Source: Nioella sp. MMSF_3534
GTDB taxonomy: Bacteria; Pseudomonadota; Alphaproteobacteria; Rhodobacterales; Rhodobacteraceae
Reading direction: 5' to 3'
Length of the DNA: 64,000 nt
Assembly (NCBI RefSeq): GCF_030732985.1
Contig: NZ_JASHJX010000015.1
Coordinates: 1-64,000 of the forward strand
Part shown: one piece after another, positions 15,514-25,568 of the stretch
Layout: every line of letters starts with the position of its first letter
How positions within the stretch are numbered: position 1 is the stretch's first letter
Translations under genes and position numbers: made by a program
The notes under the pieces: generated by a model
The model's database searches: none
Seen by the model: only the letters and a program-made list of their open reading frames with translations
Told to the model about the DNA's origin: nothing

Positions 15514-18339
15514 TTAGCCGATCTCTGCCAGACGCGCAAGCGCGTCCTTGATCTTGGCCTCTTCCTCTTCACGCGCGGCAAGGTTGTCGCGGGTTTCCTC
15601 GACCACCTCTGCCGGGGCGCTTTGGGCAAATTTCGGGTTGTTCAGCCGTCCGCGCAGCCCGCCCAGTTCCTTGGCGAGCTTGCCAAGCACCTTTTCCAAC
15701 CGCGCCTTTTCCTCGTCCACGTCGATGATGTCGGCAATCGGCAGGCCAAAGACCGCGCCTTCCACGGCGATGGTGACGGCCCCTTTGGGCAGGGCATCCA
15801 CGGCCTGAACGCCGACCACACGGGCGAGGCGCAGGATCATCGCTTCGTTGCGGTTCCACGCGGCTTGCCCCTTGGCGTCCAGTTCGGCTTGCAGAAGCGG
15901 AACTTTCAGACCCGCAGGCACATGCATCTGCGCGCGGACGGACCGGATGGCTTCAATGAGGCCGATGACCCAGTTCATTTCCCGATCCGCCTCGGCATCG
16001 ACCAGTTCCTCGCCGTAGGCGGGCCAGTCGGTGTGGACCAGCAGCTTTTCGCGCTCGGCGATCTGGCCCCACAGTTCTTCGGTCACGAAGGGCATGGTGG
16101 GGTGCAGCATCACAAGGCACTGGTCGATGACCCAGGCCATGGTGGCACGGGTTTCCGCGATGACGGCCTCGTCGCCCGAGGCGAAGAGGGGCTTCGCGAA
16201 TTCCAGGTACCAGTCGCAGACCTGACCCCAAACGCTGGCGTAAAGCCCGTTTGCCGCATCGTTGAAGCGATAGGCATCGAGTGCTGCGTCATGGGCGACG
16301 CGGGCGCGGGCGATCTCGCCCACGATCCAGCGGTTGACGGTCTGGGTGACGGCAGACGGGTCGAAGCCCGGCACCGGCTTGCACTCGTTCATTTCCGCGA
16401 AACGGGCGGCGTTCCAGATCTTGGTGGCGAAGTTGCGATAGCCCGCGATGCGGCTGGTGGACAGTTTCAGGTCGCGGCCCATGGCGGCCATGGAGGCGAG
16501 CGTGAAGCGCACCGCATCGGCGCCGTATTCGTCAATCAGTTCCAGCGGGTCCAGCACGTTGCCCAGGGACTTGGACATCTTCTTGCCCTTCTCGTCCCTC
16601 ACGAGCGCGTGGACATAGACCGTGTGGAACGGCGCCTGATCGACCACGGCCAGCTGCATCATCATCATCCGGGCTACCCAGAAGAAAATGATGTCGAAGC
16701 CGGTGATGAGCGTCGAGGTCGGGAAATACTTGGCGTATGCGTCAGTCTCCTCGGGCCAGCCGAGCGTGCCGATGGGCCAGAGACCGGAGGAGAACCAGGT
16801 GTCGAGGACGTCCTCATCCCGTGTCAGCGCCTTGCCACCTGACATGACGACAGCCTCGTCCTCAGTCGCGGCGCAGTATTCCTTGCCGTCTTCATCGTAC
16901 CAAACCGGAATCTGATGCCCCCACCACAATTGCCGCGAGATGCACCAGGGCTCGATGTTCTCCAGCCAGTGGTAATAGGTCTTGGCGTCGCGTTCGGGCA
17001 GAATGCGGGTGTAGCCTGCGGTTTCGTCGAATTCGCCCGCTTCTTGCGCGGCCATGCCCTTGCGGACGGCGTCCAAAGCGGGGCCGACGATCTTTTCGGC
17101 ATCCACAAACCACTGGTCGGTCAGGTAAGGCTCGATCGCCACCTTCGACCGGTCGCCATGAGGCACCATGTGGCGGTCTTCGTCGATTCCGTCGAGCCAG
17201 CCATTGTCGCGGGCCTCGGTCACGATGGCATCGCGGGCCTCGTAGCGGTCCATGCCGTCATAGCGTTCGATGGCCGCGCCGATCATCTCCGCCGGGCAGC
17301 CCTCCGCGAAATCGTCATTGCCGCGCAGGAACATCGCCGCGCGGGTGGTCATGACGTTGATGGCGCTGAGGCCGGTGCGCTTGCCGACTTCCATGTCGTT
17401 GAAATCATGCGCGGGCGTGATTTTCACGGCACCGGTGCCCTTGTCCGGGTCGGCATATTCATCGGCCACGATCGGGATCGACCGGCCACAGATGGGCAGC
17501 GTCACGGTCTTGCCGATCAGATGCGCATAGCGCCGGTCCTCGGGGTGCACGGCCACGCCGGTATCCCCCAGCATCGTTTCGGGCCGCGTCGTGGCGACGG
17601 TCAGGTAATCGCGGGTTTCCCAGTCGGTCGGGTTGCCTTCCTCGTCGAACTCAATCGGATGTTCGTAGGTCTCACCCCCGTCAAGCTTGTAGCGCAGGCG
17701 CCACATCTTGCCGTTCACCTCGACCTGCTCGACCTCCAGATCGGAAATCGCGGTCTCGAAATGCGGGTCCCAGTTCACCAGCCGCTTGCCGCGATAGATG
17801 AAGCCCTTGTTGTACATCTCCACGAAGACCTTGATGACGGCATCGTGGAAATTGGCATGGTTGCCACGGTCGGGATCGCCCTCTGCGCCACCCATGGTGA
17901 AGGCCTCGCGCGACCAGTCGCAGGAGGCGCCGAGGCGCTTGAGCTGCCCGATGATGGTCCCGCGCGATTTGACCTTCTGCTGCCAGACCCGGTCGAGGAA
18001 CTTCTCACGCCCCATTTCGCGGCGCGACGGCTCGCCATTGGCGGCCATTTCGCGTTCCGTCACCATCTGCGTGGCGATCCCCGCGTGATCGGTGCCGGGC
18101 TGCCACAGCGTGTCGAACCCCCGCATCCGGTGCCAGCGCACAAGGATATCCTGAAGCGTGTTGTTGAAGGCATGGCCCATGTGCAGGCTGCCGGTCACAT
18201 TGGGCGGCGGGATCATGATGCAGAAGGTCTCGTCCCGGCTGGCATTGGCACCAGCGGCAAAAGCGTTCGTTTCTTCCCATTTCGCGGAGATCCGCGGCTC
18301 GGCCTCGGCGGCGTTAAAGGTCTTTTCCATCGCCTGCAT
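15514..18339 (-). CDS. valS: valyl-tRNA synthetase
   Basis: A 941-residue class Ia synthetase that charges tRNA-Val. The HIGH-type motif (HMGHAF) lies near residue 55 within a [13 protein letters not shown] segment, and KKMSKSLGN lies near residue 575. An editing (CP1) domain sits between them. A C-terminal coiled-coil arm (residues about 870-941, rich in Glu/Lys/Arg/Ala) is typical of ValS. The start could be the ATG at 18339 or the one at 18330. The gene is divergent from the molybdenum hydroxylase gene. Confidence 0.97.
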   Translation of the reverse strand: MQAMEKTFNAAEAEPRISAKWEETNAFAAGANASRDETFCIMIPPPNVTGSLHMGHAFNNTLQDILVRWHRMRGFDTLWQPGTDHAGIATQMVTEREMAANGEPSRREMGREKFLDRVWQQKVKSRGTIIGQLKRLGASCDWSREAFTMGGAEGDPDRGNHANFHDAVIKVFVEMYNKGFIYRGKRLVNWDPHFETAISDLEVEQVEVNGKMWRLRYKLDGGETYEHPIEFDEEGNPTDWETRDYLTVATTRPETMLGDTGVAVHPEDRRYAHLIGKTVTLPICGRSIPIVADEYADPDKGTGAVKITPAHDFNDMEVGKRTGLSAINVMTTRAAMFLRGNDDFAEGCPAEMIGAAIERYDGMDRYEARDAIVTEARDNGWLDGIDEDRHMVPHGDRSKVAIEPYLTDQWFVDAEKIVGPALDAVRKGMAAQEAGEFDETAGYTRILPERDAKTYYHWLENIEPWCISRQLWWGHQIPVWYDEDGKEYCAATEDEAVVMSGGKALTRDEDVLDTWFSSGLWPIGTLGWPEETDAYAKYFPTSTLITGFDIIFFWVARMMMMQLAVVDQAPFHTVYVHALVRDEKGKKMSKSLGNVLDPLELIDEYGADAVRFTLASMAAMGRDLKLSTSRIAGYRNFATKIWNAARFAEMNECKPVPGFDPSAVTQTVNRWIVGEIARARVAHDAALDAYRFNDAANGLYASVWGQVCDWYLEFAKPLFASGDEAVIAETRATMAWVIDQCLVMLHPTMPFVTEELWGQIAEREKLLVHTDWPAYGEELVDAEADREMNWVIGLIEAIRSVRAQMHVPAGLKVPLLQAELDAKGQAAWNRNEAMILRLARVVGVQAVDALPKGAVTIAVEGAVFGLPIADIIDVDEEKARLEKVLGKLAKELGGLRGRLNNPKFAQSAPAEVVEETRDNLAAREEEEAKIKDALARLAEIG

Positions 18340-18485
18340 GTCCCATGTCTTGCGTCAGGTGGTGACTTATCCGCTTCGCGGGCAAAGGCCAAGGGCACGG
18401 GGCAGGGAATTGCGGTGAAATTGCGTGGGCTGGACAGTTGCCACCGGCTTGATACCTATGAAGGCGAGGCAAGTCGGAGCAGGTC

Positions 18486-20795
18486 ATGAAATTCGGAAGC
18501 AGCCAGTCGGTGACGAGGGAAGAGGATCAGCGGTTCCTGACCGGGCAAGGGCGCTATGTGGATGACATCGCGCCGGAGGGGGCGCTTCATTGCTATCTGC
18601 TGCGCAGCCCGGTGGCCCATGCGGAGCTTACCGAGTTGGATGTGAGCGAGGCGCGCGAGGCGCCCGGTGTGCATCTGGTGGTGACGGCGGCGGACCTGAC
18701 GGCGGCGGGGTTGGCCAATTCCATCCCCTTTACGGTGATCGACACCGAGGACGGGGGCAAAGCCGCCGCCCCGCGTCGCCCGATCCTGGCGGAAGGCCGG
18801 GTACGCTTCGTTGGCGAACCCGTGGTGTTCATCGTGGCTGAGAGCATGGCCGCCGCGCGGGATGCGGCGGAACTGGTGGCGCTCGATTTCGAGGAGCTGG
18901 AGCCGAAGCTGGACGTGGCCCTTGGCGGGCCGGAAATCCACCCCGAAGCGCCCGGGAACCTCTGCTACTCATGGGGCGCTGGCGACAAAGAGGCCGCGGA
19001 CAGGGCGCTGGCGGACGCGGCCCATGTGGTCAAAGTCACGGTCGAAGACAACCGCATCATGTGCGCCAGCATGGAACCCCGCGCCATCTATGCCGAGATG
19101 CAGGGCGAGCGGTTGCATGTCTGCGAGAACGGACAGGGCGTTTGGACTAAGAAGGCCGAGATATCCGGGTGGTTGGGGATGGACCCTGAGGACGTTCTGG
19201 TCACCACGCCCGATGTGGGCGGGGCCTTCGGCATGAAGACCATGCGTTACCCCGAACATTTCCTTCTGTCCTTCGCGGCGCGGCAGCTGCGCCAGCCGGT
19301 GCGCTGGATGGCCGACCGGACGGAATCCATGCTGTCGGACAATGGCGGGCGCGACCTGACCTGCACGGCGGAACTGGGGTTCGATGCGGATCTGAAGCTG
19401 ACGGGCTATCGGCTGCACACGGTCTCGAATGTGGGGGCCTATGTTTCGGGCTTTGCCCAGATCATCCAGAGCCGCCTGTTTTCCCACGTTTTCCCCGGGG
19501 TCTACGACGTGCAGGCGGCCTACATGAACAACAAGGCGGTGTTCACCAACACGACTCAGGTCGACGCCTATCGCGGGGCCGGGCGGCCCGAGGCGATCTA
19601 TGTGCTGGAACGCGCGATGGACCATGCGGCGCGGGTTCTGGGGGTGGACCCGATGGAGCTGCGCCGCCGGGCGTTCATTGCTCCCGGCCAGATGCCATAC
19701 AAGACCGCCGCGGGCGAGCTCTACGACTCGGGCGATTTCGCACGGGCGATGGACCGGGCCGCGCGGGAGGCCGACAGCGCAGGATTCGAAGCACGTCGGG
19801 CCGCGAGTGCCGCGAAGGGCAAGCTGCGCGGTCAGGGGCTGTGCTATTACATCGAGGCCATTCTGGGCCAGCCGATGGAAACCGCGAAGGTCGCGCTGAC
19901 CGGGGCCGGGGCCGGGGCCAAGGTCTATGTCGGCACGCAGTCGGCAGGGCAAGGGCATGAAACGGTCTATAAACAGCTGCTGCGCGACAGGTTGGGGCTG
20001 ACGCTCGACCAGATCGAAATCGTGCAGGGTGACAGCGACCGGATCGCCAAGGGCGGCGGCACTGGCGGGTCGCGGTCGGTCACGGTACAAGGCTCGGCCA
20101 TCTACGCGACCTCTGACCTGCTGCTGGAGGGACTTCTGCCCTTCGCCGAGGAGGTGATCGGCGCCGAGGGTGCGCGCTTCGATCCCGAAGAGGCCGTGTT
20201 CCGCGCGCCGGGGTCGAACACGGTCGTGGGGCTGGTGGAACTGGCCGAACGGGCCGAGGCGGAGGGGCGCGCCGACCTGCTGACCGCTGAAAAGGAAATC
20301 CGCAACGCGGGCCGCTCCTTCCCCAATGGCTGCCATATCGCGGAGGTGGAGATCGACCCCGACACCGGTTTGTTAACCATCGAGCGCTACACTGTGACCG
20401 ACGATCTGGGCAACATGATGAACCCGATGCTGGTCGAGGGGCAGATCCATGGCGGCATTGCGCAGGGGGCCGGGCAGGCGATGAACGAAAGGGTGGTCTT
20501 CGATGATAACGGGCAGTTGCTGACGGCAAGCTTCATGGATTACGGCATGCCGCGCGCCGGCGATTTCCCGTTCTTCGACTTCCACTCGGAACCGACCGAG
20601 ACCGAAACCAACATGCTCGGCATGAAAGGCTGTGGCGAGGCGGGGACCATCGGCGCGATGGCGGCGGTGGCGAATGCGGTTCAGGATGCGCTCTGGCCCG
20701 TGGGGGTCAGGGTTGCGGATATGCCGTTCACGCCGCATCGTGTCTGGCAGATGATCGAGGAGGCAAAGGGCGCGATTGGCACCGATCAGGGGTAA
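18486..20795 (+). CDS. orphan molybdopterin-dependent hydroxylase large subunit (CoxL/xanthine dehydrogenase family)
   Basis: A 769-residue protein with an N-terminal Ald_Xan_dh_C hammerhead domain (residues about 20-130) and a molybdopterin-binding domain. The active-site loop AYRGAGRP lies near residue 361 and matches the form II (BMS) CoxL type rather than the AYxCSFR loop of genuine aerobic CO dehydrogenase. GCGEAGTIG, with the catalytic glutamate, lies near residue 718. The partner FAD (medium) and 2Fe-2S (small) subunits are not adjacent. The enzyme probably hydroxylates an aldehyde or N-heterocycle; the substrate is unknown. Its end overlaps the DUF2235 gene by 20 bases. Confidence 0.9.
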   Translation: MKFGSSQSVTREEDQRFLTGQGRYVDDIAPEGALHCYLLRSPVAHAELTELDVSEAREAPGVHLVVTAADLTAAGLANSIPFTVIDTEDGGKAAAPRRPILAEGRVRFVGEPVVFIVAESMAAARDAAELVALDFEELEPKLDVALGGPEIHPEAPGNLCYSWGAGDKEAADRALADAAHVVKVTVEDNRIMCASMEPRAIYAEMQGERLHVCENGQGVWTKKAEISGWLGMDPEDVLVTTPDVGGAFGMKTMRYPEHFLLSFAARQLRQPVRWMADRTESMLSDNGGRDLTCTAELGFDADLKLTGYRLHTVSNVGAYVSGFAQIIQSRLFSHVFPGVYDVQAAYMNNKAVFTNTTQVDAYRGAGRPEAIYVLERAMDHAARVLGVDPMELRRRAFIAPGQMPYKTAAGELYDSGDFARAMDRAAREADSAGFEARRAASAAKGKLRGQGLCYYIEAILGQPMETAKVALTGAGAGAKVYVGTQSAGQGHETVYKQLLRDRLGLTLDQIEIVQGDSDRIAKGGGTGGSRSVTVQGSAIYATSDLLLEGLLPFAEEVIGAEGARFDPEEAVFRAPGSNTVVGLVELAERAEAEGRADLLTAEKEIRNAGRSFPNGCHIAEVEIDPDTGLLTIERYTVTDDLGNMMNPMLVEGQIHGGIAQGAGQAMNERVVFDDNGQLLTASFMDYGMPRAGDFPFFDFHSEPTETETNMLGMKGCGEAGTIGAMAAVANAVQDALWPVGVRVADMPFTPHRVWQMIEEAKGAIGTDQG

Positions 20796-21846
20796 ATGGT
20801 CTTTCTGGCGCGGGTTTCGCAACGAGGAACCGCGCCTGCCGGATGTTCGGCCCGCCTGCACCCATGTGGTGCTGCTCGATGGCACCATGTCCACCCTGCG
20901 CCGGGGTCAGGAGACCAATATCGGCCTGACCTACCGGCTGCTGTCGGAACTGCCCGCCTCGGCCAATGTGATGCTGTATTACGAGCCCGGCATTCAGTGG
21001 CGCGGGGTCAAACGCTCGGTCGAGGTGCTGGCCGGGGTCGGGATCAACCGCCAGATCAAGCGCGCCTATCTGTTTCTTGCCCGCAACTATCACCCCGGCG
21101 ACCGCATCTTCCTGATGGGCTATTCGCGCGGGGCCTTTGCGGTCAGGTCACTGGCGGGGCTCATCGACAAACTGGGGTTGCTGCGCCCTGCCCAGATCAG
21201 CGAGGAGGCGCTGGAACGGCTCTATGGACTCTACCAGGAGGCTCCGGACAGCCAGCAGGCGCGCGCCTTCCGCGCCGCGCGCTGCCATGACCGGGTGCGG
21301 ATCGAGATGGTGGGTGTCTATGACACGGTGCGCGCGCTCGGGCTGCGCTGGCCTTTGCTTTGGCGGCTGGCCCCGCAAGCGCATGAGTTTCACAGCCATG
21401 AGTTGGGCCCCTCGACCCGCCACGGGCGCCACGCGCTGGCAATGGACGAAACCCGCGATGTCTATGCGCCCGTCATGTGGACCCTGCCCGAGGGGCGCGA
21501 GGGCGACGTGATCCAGATGTGGTTTCGCGGCACCCATGGCGATGTGGGCGGCCAGCTTGGCGACTGGCAGGCGGCACGACCGCTGGCGAATATCCCGCTG
21601 GCCTGGATGCTGGGAGAGGCGGAACATTGCGGTCTGCCCCTGCCGCCCCATTGGCGCAGCCGTTACCTGACCGATCCGGGTGCGCCCTCGGTCGGGACCA
21701 TGCGCGGCTGGAGCCGGATCTTCGTGCTGCGCCACAAGCGGCGGATCGGGCAGGACCGGTCCGAGAGGGTGCATCCAAGCGCCCTGCCCGCCGCGCGCCA
21801 GGCCGGGTTGCCGGTGATGTCGGACGGGGCGCTGCGGATTGGATAG
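20776..21846 (+). CDS. DUF2235 alpha/beta-hydrolase-like protein
   Basis: A 356-residue protein with a DUF2235 core. HVVLLDGTM near residue 30 is the first strand, Ser117 in GYSRGA is a candidate nucleophile, Asp near 183 (GVYDTV) and His near 252 (RGTHGDVGG) complete a plausible triad. The fold is shared with Tle1-type phospholipase effectors, but no type VI secretion genes are present and there is no signal peptide. The start is a TTG overlapping the upstream gene by 20 bases. AAAGGG lies five bases before it, and no ATG occurs before the conserved core, so translational coupling is likely. Confidence 0.8.
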   Translation: MAPIRGKWSFWRGFRNEEPRLPDVRPACTHVVLLDGTMSTLRRGQETNIGLTYRLLSELPASANVMLYYEPGIQWRGVKRSVEVLAGVGINRQIKRAYLFLARNYHPGDRIFLMGYSRGAFAVRSLAGLIDKLGLLRPAQISEEALERLYGLYQEAPDSQQARAFRAARCHDRVRIEMVGVYDTVRALGLRWPLLWRLAPQAHEFHSHELGPSTRHGRHALAMDETRDVYAPVMWTLPEGREGDVIQMWFRGTHGDVGGQLGDWQAARPLANIPLAWMLGEAEHCGLPLPPHWRSRYLTDPGAPSVGTMRGWSRIFVLRHKRRIGQDRSERVHPSALPAARQAGLPVMSDGALRIG

Positions 21847-21971
21847 GGATTTCGCCGCCTTCGGCGTCGATCCGGGAACGGCCGGTCTCAGACCCCCTTC
21901 GGGGGCCTTCGCCCGCCCGTGAGGGGGGACGCCCCCCCTTCACCCCCCGTTTGGCAGCGTTGGCGCAGAAT

Positions 21972-24395
21972 TCATGCTTTGCGCGGCTTGGCCCGTAGCG
22001 TGGGGTCCGCCTGTGCCGGGTCCTCCGGCCAGGGATGCTTGGGATAGCGGGCGCGCATGTCCTTGCGCACATCGGCATAGCTGCCCGCCCAGAAGCCGGG
22101 AAGATCGGTCGTGGTTTGCACCGGGCGACCCGCGGGCGACAGCAACGTCATGCGCAGGGGCTGGCGGTCCTGCCCGATGGTCGGATGGGTCGTGGTGCCG
22201 AAGACCTCTTGCAGACGCAGGGCCACTTCAGGCGCATCGCCGGAGTAATCAATCGCAGCCTTGCGGCCCATGGGCGTGATCCAATGCGCAGGGGCGAGCC
22301 GGTCAAGCGCCTGCTGTTGATCCCAGTCAAGCAGGGTCTTGAGTGCCTCGGCCGGGTCCAGCCGTTTGAGATCGGCGGCGCTGTGCTGATCGGTCAGGAA
22401 GGGGGCAAGCCAGGTTTCCAACCCGTCCAGAAGGGCCGTGTCCGAGACATCGACAAGACCGGAGGCCCGCAGCCTGGCCCGAAGGAGCGTCGCCGATTTT
22501 GACCATTTCAGAACATCGAGACCAAGATCCCGGAGGCCGGCAATCAGGGCGGTTGTCATCGCCTCGGGCGGGGCATCCTTCCAGATCCGGTCCTGAAGGA
22601 TCAACGCGCCGAACCGCTCCTCTTCCCGCGCCACCACCCGCCGGTCCCTGCGCGACCAGTCGCAACGCTGCACCCAGGTGATCCGGTCGGCATAGAGTCC
22701 GCGCAACTCGCCCTCGCTGAGCACCACCGCCTGACGGATGCGCGCCTCGCGTGGGTTGCCATCGAGATCGGTGGCCACGATCAGCCGCTGCCCGGCCAGC
22801 TCATCCCCTTCCGGCATCACCGCGCCTTTCCCGCCGGACAGGATATAGCGGGGCGCATCGCCCCTGCGGCGCAGCCCGATGCGGTCGGGATAGGCCAGCG
22901 CGGCCTGCTCGGCGAGGCTGTGTTGTGGCCCCTTGGCGAAACGGGCGAGGCGTCTGGCCTCTTCCTTGATGCGCGTCACCGTCCCCCGGTCCGCATTCAG
23001 CCCGCCGGGATTGTCCAATGCGCGCAAGCGCAACAAGAGGTCCGTGCCCCGGTTGCGCAGCGGATCGCGCTCCGACAGCAGGGCCGCCAGCCGCTCCGTC
23101 CCCTTGCCGCCCATGGCCAGCATATGGGCCAGTCTTGGGTGCAGCGGCATGCGCGACAAAGCCTTGCCGTGATCCGTCACAAGGCCTGCGTCGGTCAGCG
23201 CGCCAAGACCCCGCAACAGGGCCTGTGCCTCAGCCAGTGCCCCTGACGGAGGAGGCGTCAGAAAGGCAAGGTCTGCCCCATCCCCCGCCCCCCAAAGCGC
23301 AAGATCGAGCGCCAGCGACGCAAGGTCGGCGGCCTCGATCTCGGCGGGGGGAAAGGCGGGCAATGCCCCCTCAACGCCCCGCGTCCAGTTGCGATAGCAA
23401 ACGCCTTCGGCAACCCGCCCCGCGCGGCCCCGGCGCTGATCGGCCTCGGCCCGGCTGACCGCTTCGGTCACCAGCCGCGACATGCCAGAGGAGGGATCGA
23501 ACCGGGCGCGGCGGGCACGGCCCCCATCCACCACCACGCGAATATCGGGAATGGTCAGCGAGGTTTCGGCAATCGACGTCGCCAGCACCAGCTTGCGCTG
23601 CCCTTTCGCCTCGGATCGCAGGGCGGCGCGTTGCGCGGATAGGGGCATGGCGCCGAACAGCTGGTGCATCACCACATTGCCCGGCAGATCCGCCAGCAGC
23701 GCGGCGGTGCGTCGGATCTCGCCCTCGCCGGGCAGGAAGGCCAGAATACCGCCATCCGTTTCCCTCAGGGCCTGCTGGATGAGGCCCGCCATGGTTTGCT
23801 CGAACCGGTCTTCCCTGCGGGGCGGGGCCTCGCGCCAGCGGGTCTCTACCGGGTAGGCCTTGCCTTCGGAGGTCACAACCGGGGCATCGTCCAGAAGGGC
23901 GGCGACCGGTGCGGCGTCCAGCGTGGCGGACATCACCAGCACCAGCAGATCCTCGCGCAGCGCGCCGCGCACTTCCCATGTCAGGGCAAGCCCCAGATCC
24001 GCATTGAGGGAGCGTTCGTGAAATTCATCGAAGATCACCGCGCCGATGCCCGGCAGTTCGGGATTGTCCTGCAACATCCGCGTCAGGATGCCCTCGGTCA
24101 CCACTTCCACCTGCGTGTCAGGCCCCACTTTGCTCTCACCGCGCACCCGATAGCCGATGGTCTGGCCGGGGTGTTCGCCCAGGGTCTCGGCCATCCGTTC
24201 GGCAGCGGCCCGCGCGGCAAGGCGGCGGGGTTCCAGCATCAGGATGCGCCTTGGTGCAATCCCGGCGTCCAGCAGCGCCAACGGCACGCGCGTGGTCTTG
24301 CCCGCCCCTGGCGGGGCCTGCAGGACAGCACGGCCATGGCCGCGCAGGGCGGCCACAAGCTCGGGCAGGATGGGGTCAATGGGCAGGCGGGTCAC
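21972..24395 (-). CDS. hrpB: ATP-dependent RNA helicase HrpB
   Basis: A DEAH-type helicase of about 807 residues. The Walker A motif is in LQAPPGAGKTT and the DExH box reads DEFHE. Helicase motif III (SAT), motif V and motif VI are present, followed by HA2 and the HrpB-specific C-terminal domain. The GTG at 24395 is chosen because the protein then begins just before LPIDPILPEL, as in other HrpB proteins. An ATG at 24437 would add 14 residues. The physiological RNA target of HrpB is not established. The gene is divergent from meaB. Confidence 0.93.
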   Translation of the reverse strand: MTRLPIDPILPELVAALRGHGRAVLQAPPGAGKTTRVPLALLDAGIAPRRILMLEPRRLAARAAAERMAETLGEHPGQTIGYRVRGESKVGPDTQVEVVTEGILTRMLQDNPELPGIGAVIFDEFHERSLNADLGLALTWEVRGALREDLLVLVMSATLDAAPVAALLDDAPVVTSEGKAYPVETRWREAPPRREDRFEQTMAGLIQQALRETDGGILAFLPGEGEIRRTAALLADLPGNVVMHQLFGAMPLSAQRAALRSEAKGQRKLVLATSIAETSLTIPDIRVVVDGGRARRARFDPSSGMSRLVTEAVSRAEADQRRGRAGRVAEGVCYRNWTRGVEGALPAFPPAEIEAADLASLALDLALWGAGDGADLAFLTPPPSGALAEAQALLRGLGALTDAGLVTDHGKALSRMPLHPRLAHMLAMGGKGTERLAALLSERDPLRNRGTDLLLRLRALDNPGGLNADRGTVTRIKEEARRLARFAKGPQHSLAEQAALAYPDRIGLRRRGDAPRYILSGGKGAVMPEGDELAGQRLIVATDLDGNPREARIRQAVVLSEGELRGLYADRITWVQRCDWSRRDRRVVAREEERFGALILQDRIWKDAPPEAMTTALIAGLRDLGLDVLKWSKSATLLRARLRASGLVDVSDTALLDGLETWLAPFLTDQHSAADLKRLDPAEALKTLLDWDQQQALDRLAPAHWITPMGRKAAIDYSGDAPEVALRLQEVFGTTTHPTIGQDRQPLRMTLLSPAGRPVQTTTDLPGFWAGSYADVRKDMRARYPKHPWPEDPAQADPTLRAKPRKA

Positions 24396-24572
24396 GGGGC
24401 TCGGGTCCGTCCTTGGGCAATCGGCATGTCGGGCCATAAAGGGCGGCACTGACGGCCCGCGTCAACCGCTGCCGGTTGCTGTCATAACGCCGCGCCGGGT
24501 GGACAAGGCGGCATCCGGCGGGGCAAACAGCGTCTGGCGCTTTGCCGATCCGCTGAAAGAAACGATGGCCCG

Positions 24573-25562
24573 ATGACCGACACCCGCCTGCCCGCCGAGC
24601 TGCCCGACCGCATCCTAGCCGGGGAACGGCGTGCCTTGGCGCGTGCTGTGACACTGGTGGAGAGCACCCGGCCCGATCACCGGGCCGAGGCGACGGCCTT
24701 GCTGGAAACGCTTCAAGGCCATGGGCGGCAGGCGCTGCGGATCGGTCTGTCGGGCACGCCGGGGGTAGGCAAATCCACCTTCACTGAAAGCTTTGGCATG
24801 ATGCTGGTGGACCAGGGGTTGAAGGTTGCCGTGCTGGCGGTCGATCCCAGTTCAACCCGCTCTGGCGGCTCCATCCTCGGCGACAAGACCCGGATGGAGC
24901 AACTCAGCCGCCAGAAGAACGCGTTCATCCGGCCGTCACCGTCGCTGTCTCATCTGGGGGGCGTCTCTCGCCGCACGCGGGAGGCCGTTGCGCTGTGCGA
25001 GGCGGCCGGGTTCGACGTGATCATCATCGAAACCGTGGGGGTCGGCCAGTCCGAGACCATGGTGGCCGAGATGTGCGACCTGTTCGTGCTGTTGCTGGCC
25101 CCGGCGGGTGGAGACGAGTTGCAGGGCGTCAAGCGCGGGATCATGGAGATTGCCGACCTCATCCTTGTCAACAAGGCCGATGGCGACCTGAAAGCCACCG
25201 CCACGCGGACCTGCGCGGACTATGCGGGCGCTCTGCGGCTGTTGCGCAAACGGGCGCGCGACCCGCAGGATTTCCCCAAGGCACTGACGGTCTCGGCGGT
25301 CGAAGGCGACGGGCTGGAACGGGCGTGGGACGAGATGCAGGCACTGGCGGCGTGGCGCAAGGGCCATGGCGTCTGGCAGGATCGGCGGGCGGAACAGGCC
25401 CGGCACTGGTTCGAGGAAGAGGTGCGATCGGGTCTGCTGGCGCGGCTGACCGGCGATCCCGAGATGCGAACGCGTATGGCGGAGCTTGGGGCAGCCGTGG
25501 CACGGGGCAAAACCTCGCCCGACAAGGCAGCGGCGGATATCCTTGCAGGGCTGACAGGCTAG
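24573..25562 (+). CDS. meaB: methylmalonyl-CoA mutase-associated GTPase MeaB (ArgK family)
   Basis: A 329-residue G3E GTPase. GTPGVGKST (residues 61-69) is Walker A, AVDPSSTRSGG follows, the ETVGVGQSE G3 segment lies near residue 150 and NKAD near 207. MeaB loads and protects B12-dependent mutases such as methylmalonyl-CoA mutase. That mutase is needed downstream of the ethylmalonyl-CoA pathway enzymes found elsewhere in this window. The ATG overlaps, in ATGA form, the stop of a possible 25-codon GTG-initiated frame (24499-24576), which may be chance. The mutase itself is not in the window. Confidence 0.93.
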   Translation: MTDTRLPAELPDRILAGERRALARAVTLVESTRPDHRAEATALLETLQGHGRQALRIGLSGTPGVGKSTFTESFGMMLVDQGLKVAVLAVDPSSTRSGGSILGDKTRMEQLSRQKNAFIRPSPSLSHLGGVSRRTREAVALCEAAGFDVIIIETVGVGQSETMVAEMCDLFVLLLAPAGGDELQGVKRGIMEIADLILVNKADGDLKATATRTCADYAGALRLLRKRARDPQDFPKALTVSAVEGDGLERAWDEMQALAAWRKGHGVWQDRRAEQARHWFEEEVRSGLLARLTGDPEMRTRMAELGAAVARGKTSPDKAAADILAGLTG

Positions 25563-25568
25563 GCCCGG

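Noticed and set aside
20796-21290. 164-codon frame starting at ATG 20796 right after the CoxL-type gene
   Set aside because: It is in a different frame from the DUF2235 protein, which shows a continuous catalytic core over the same DNA.
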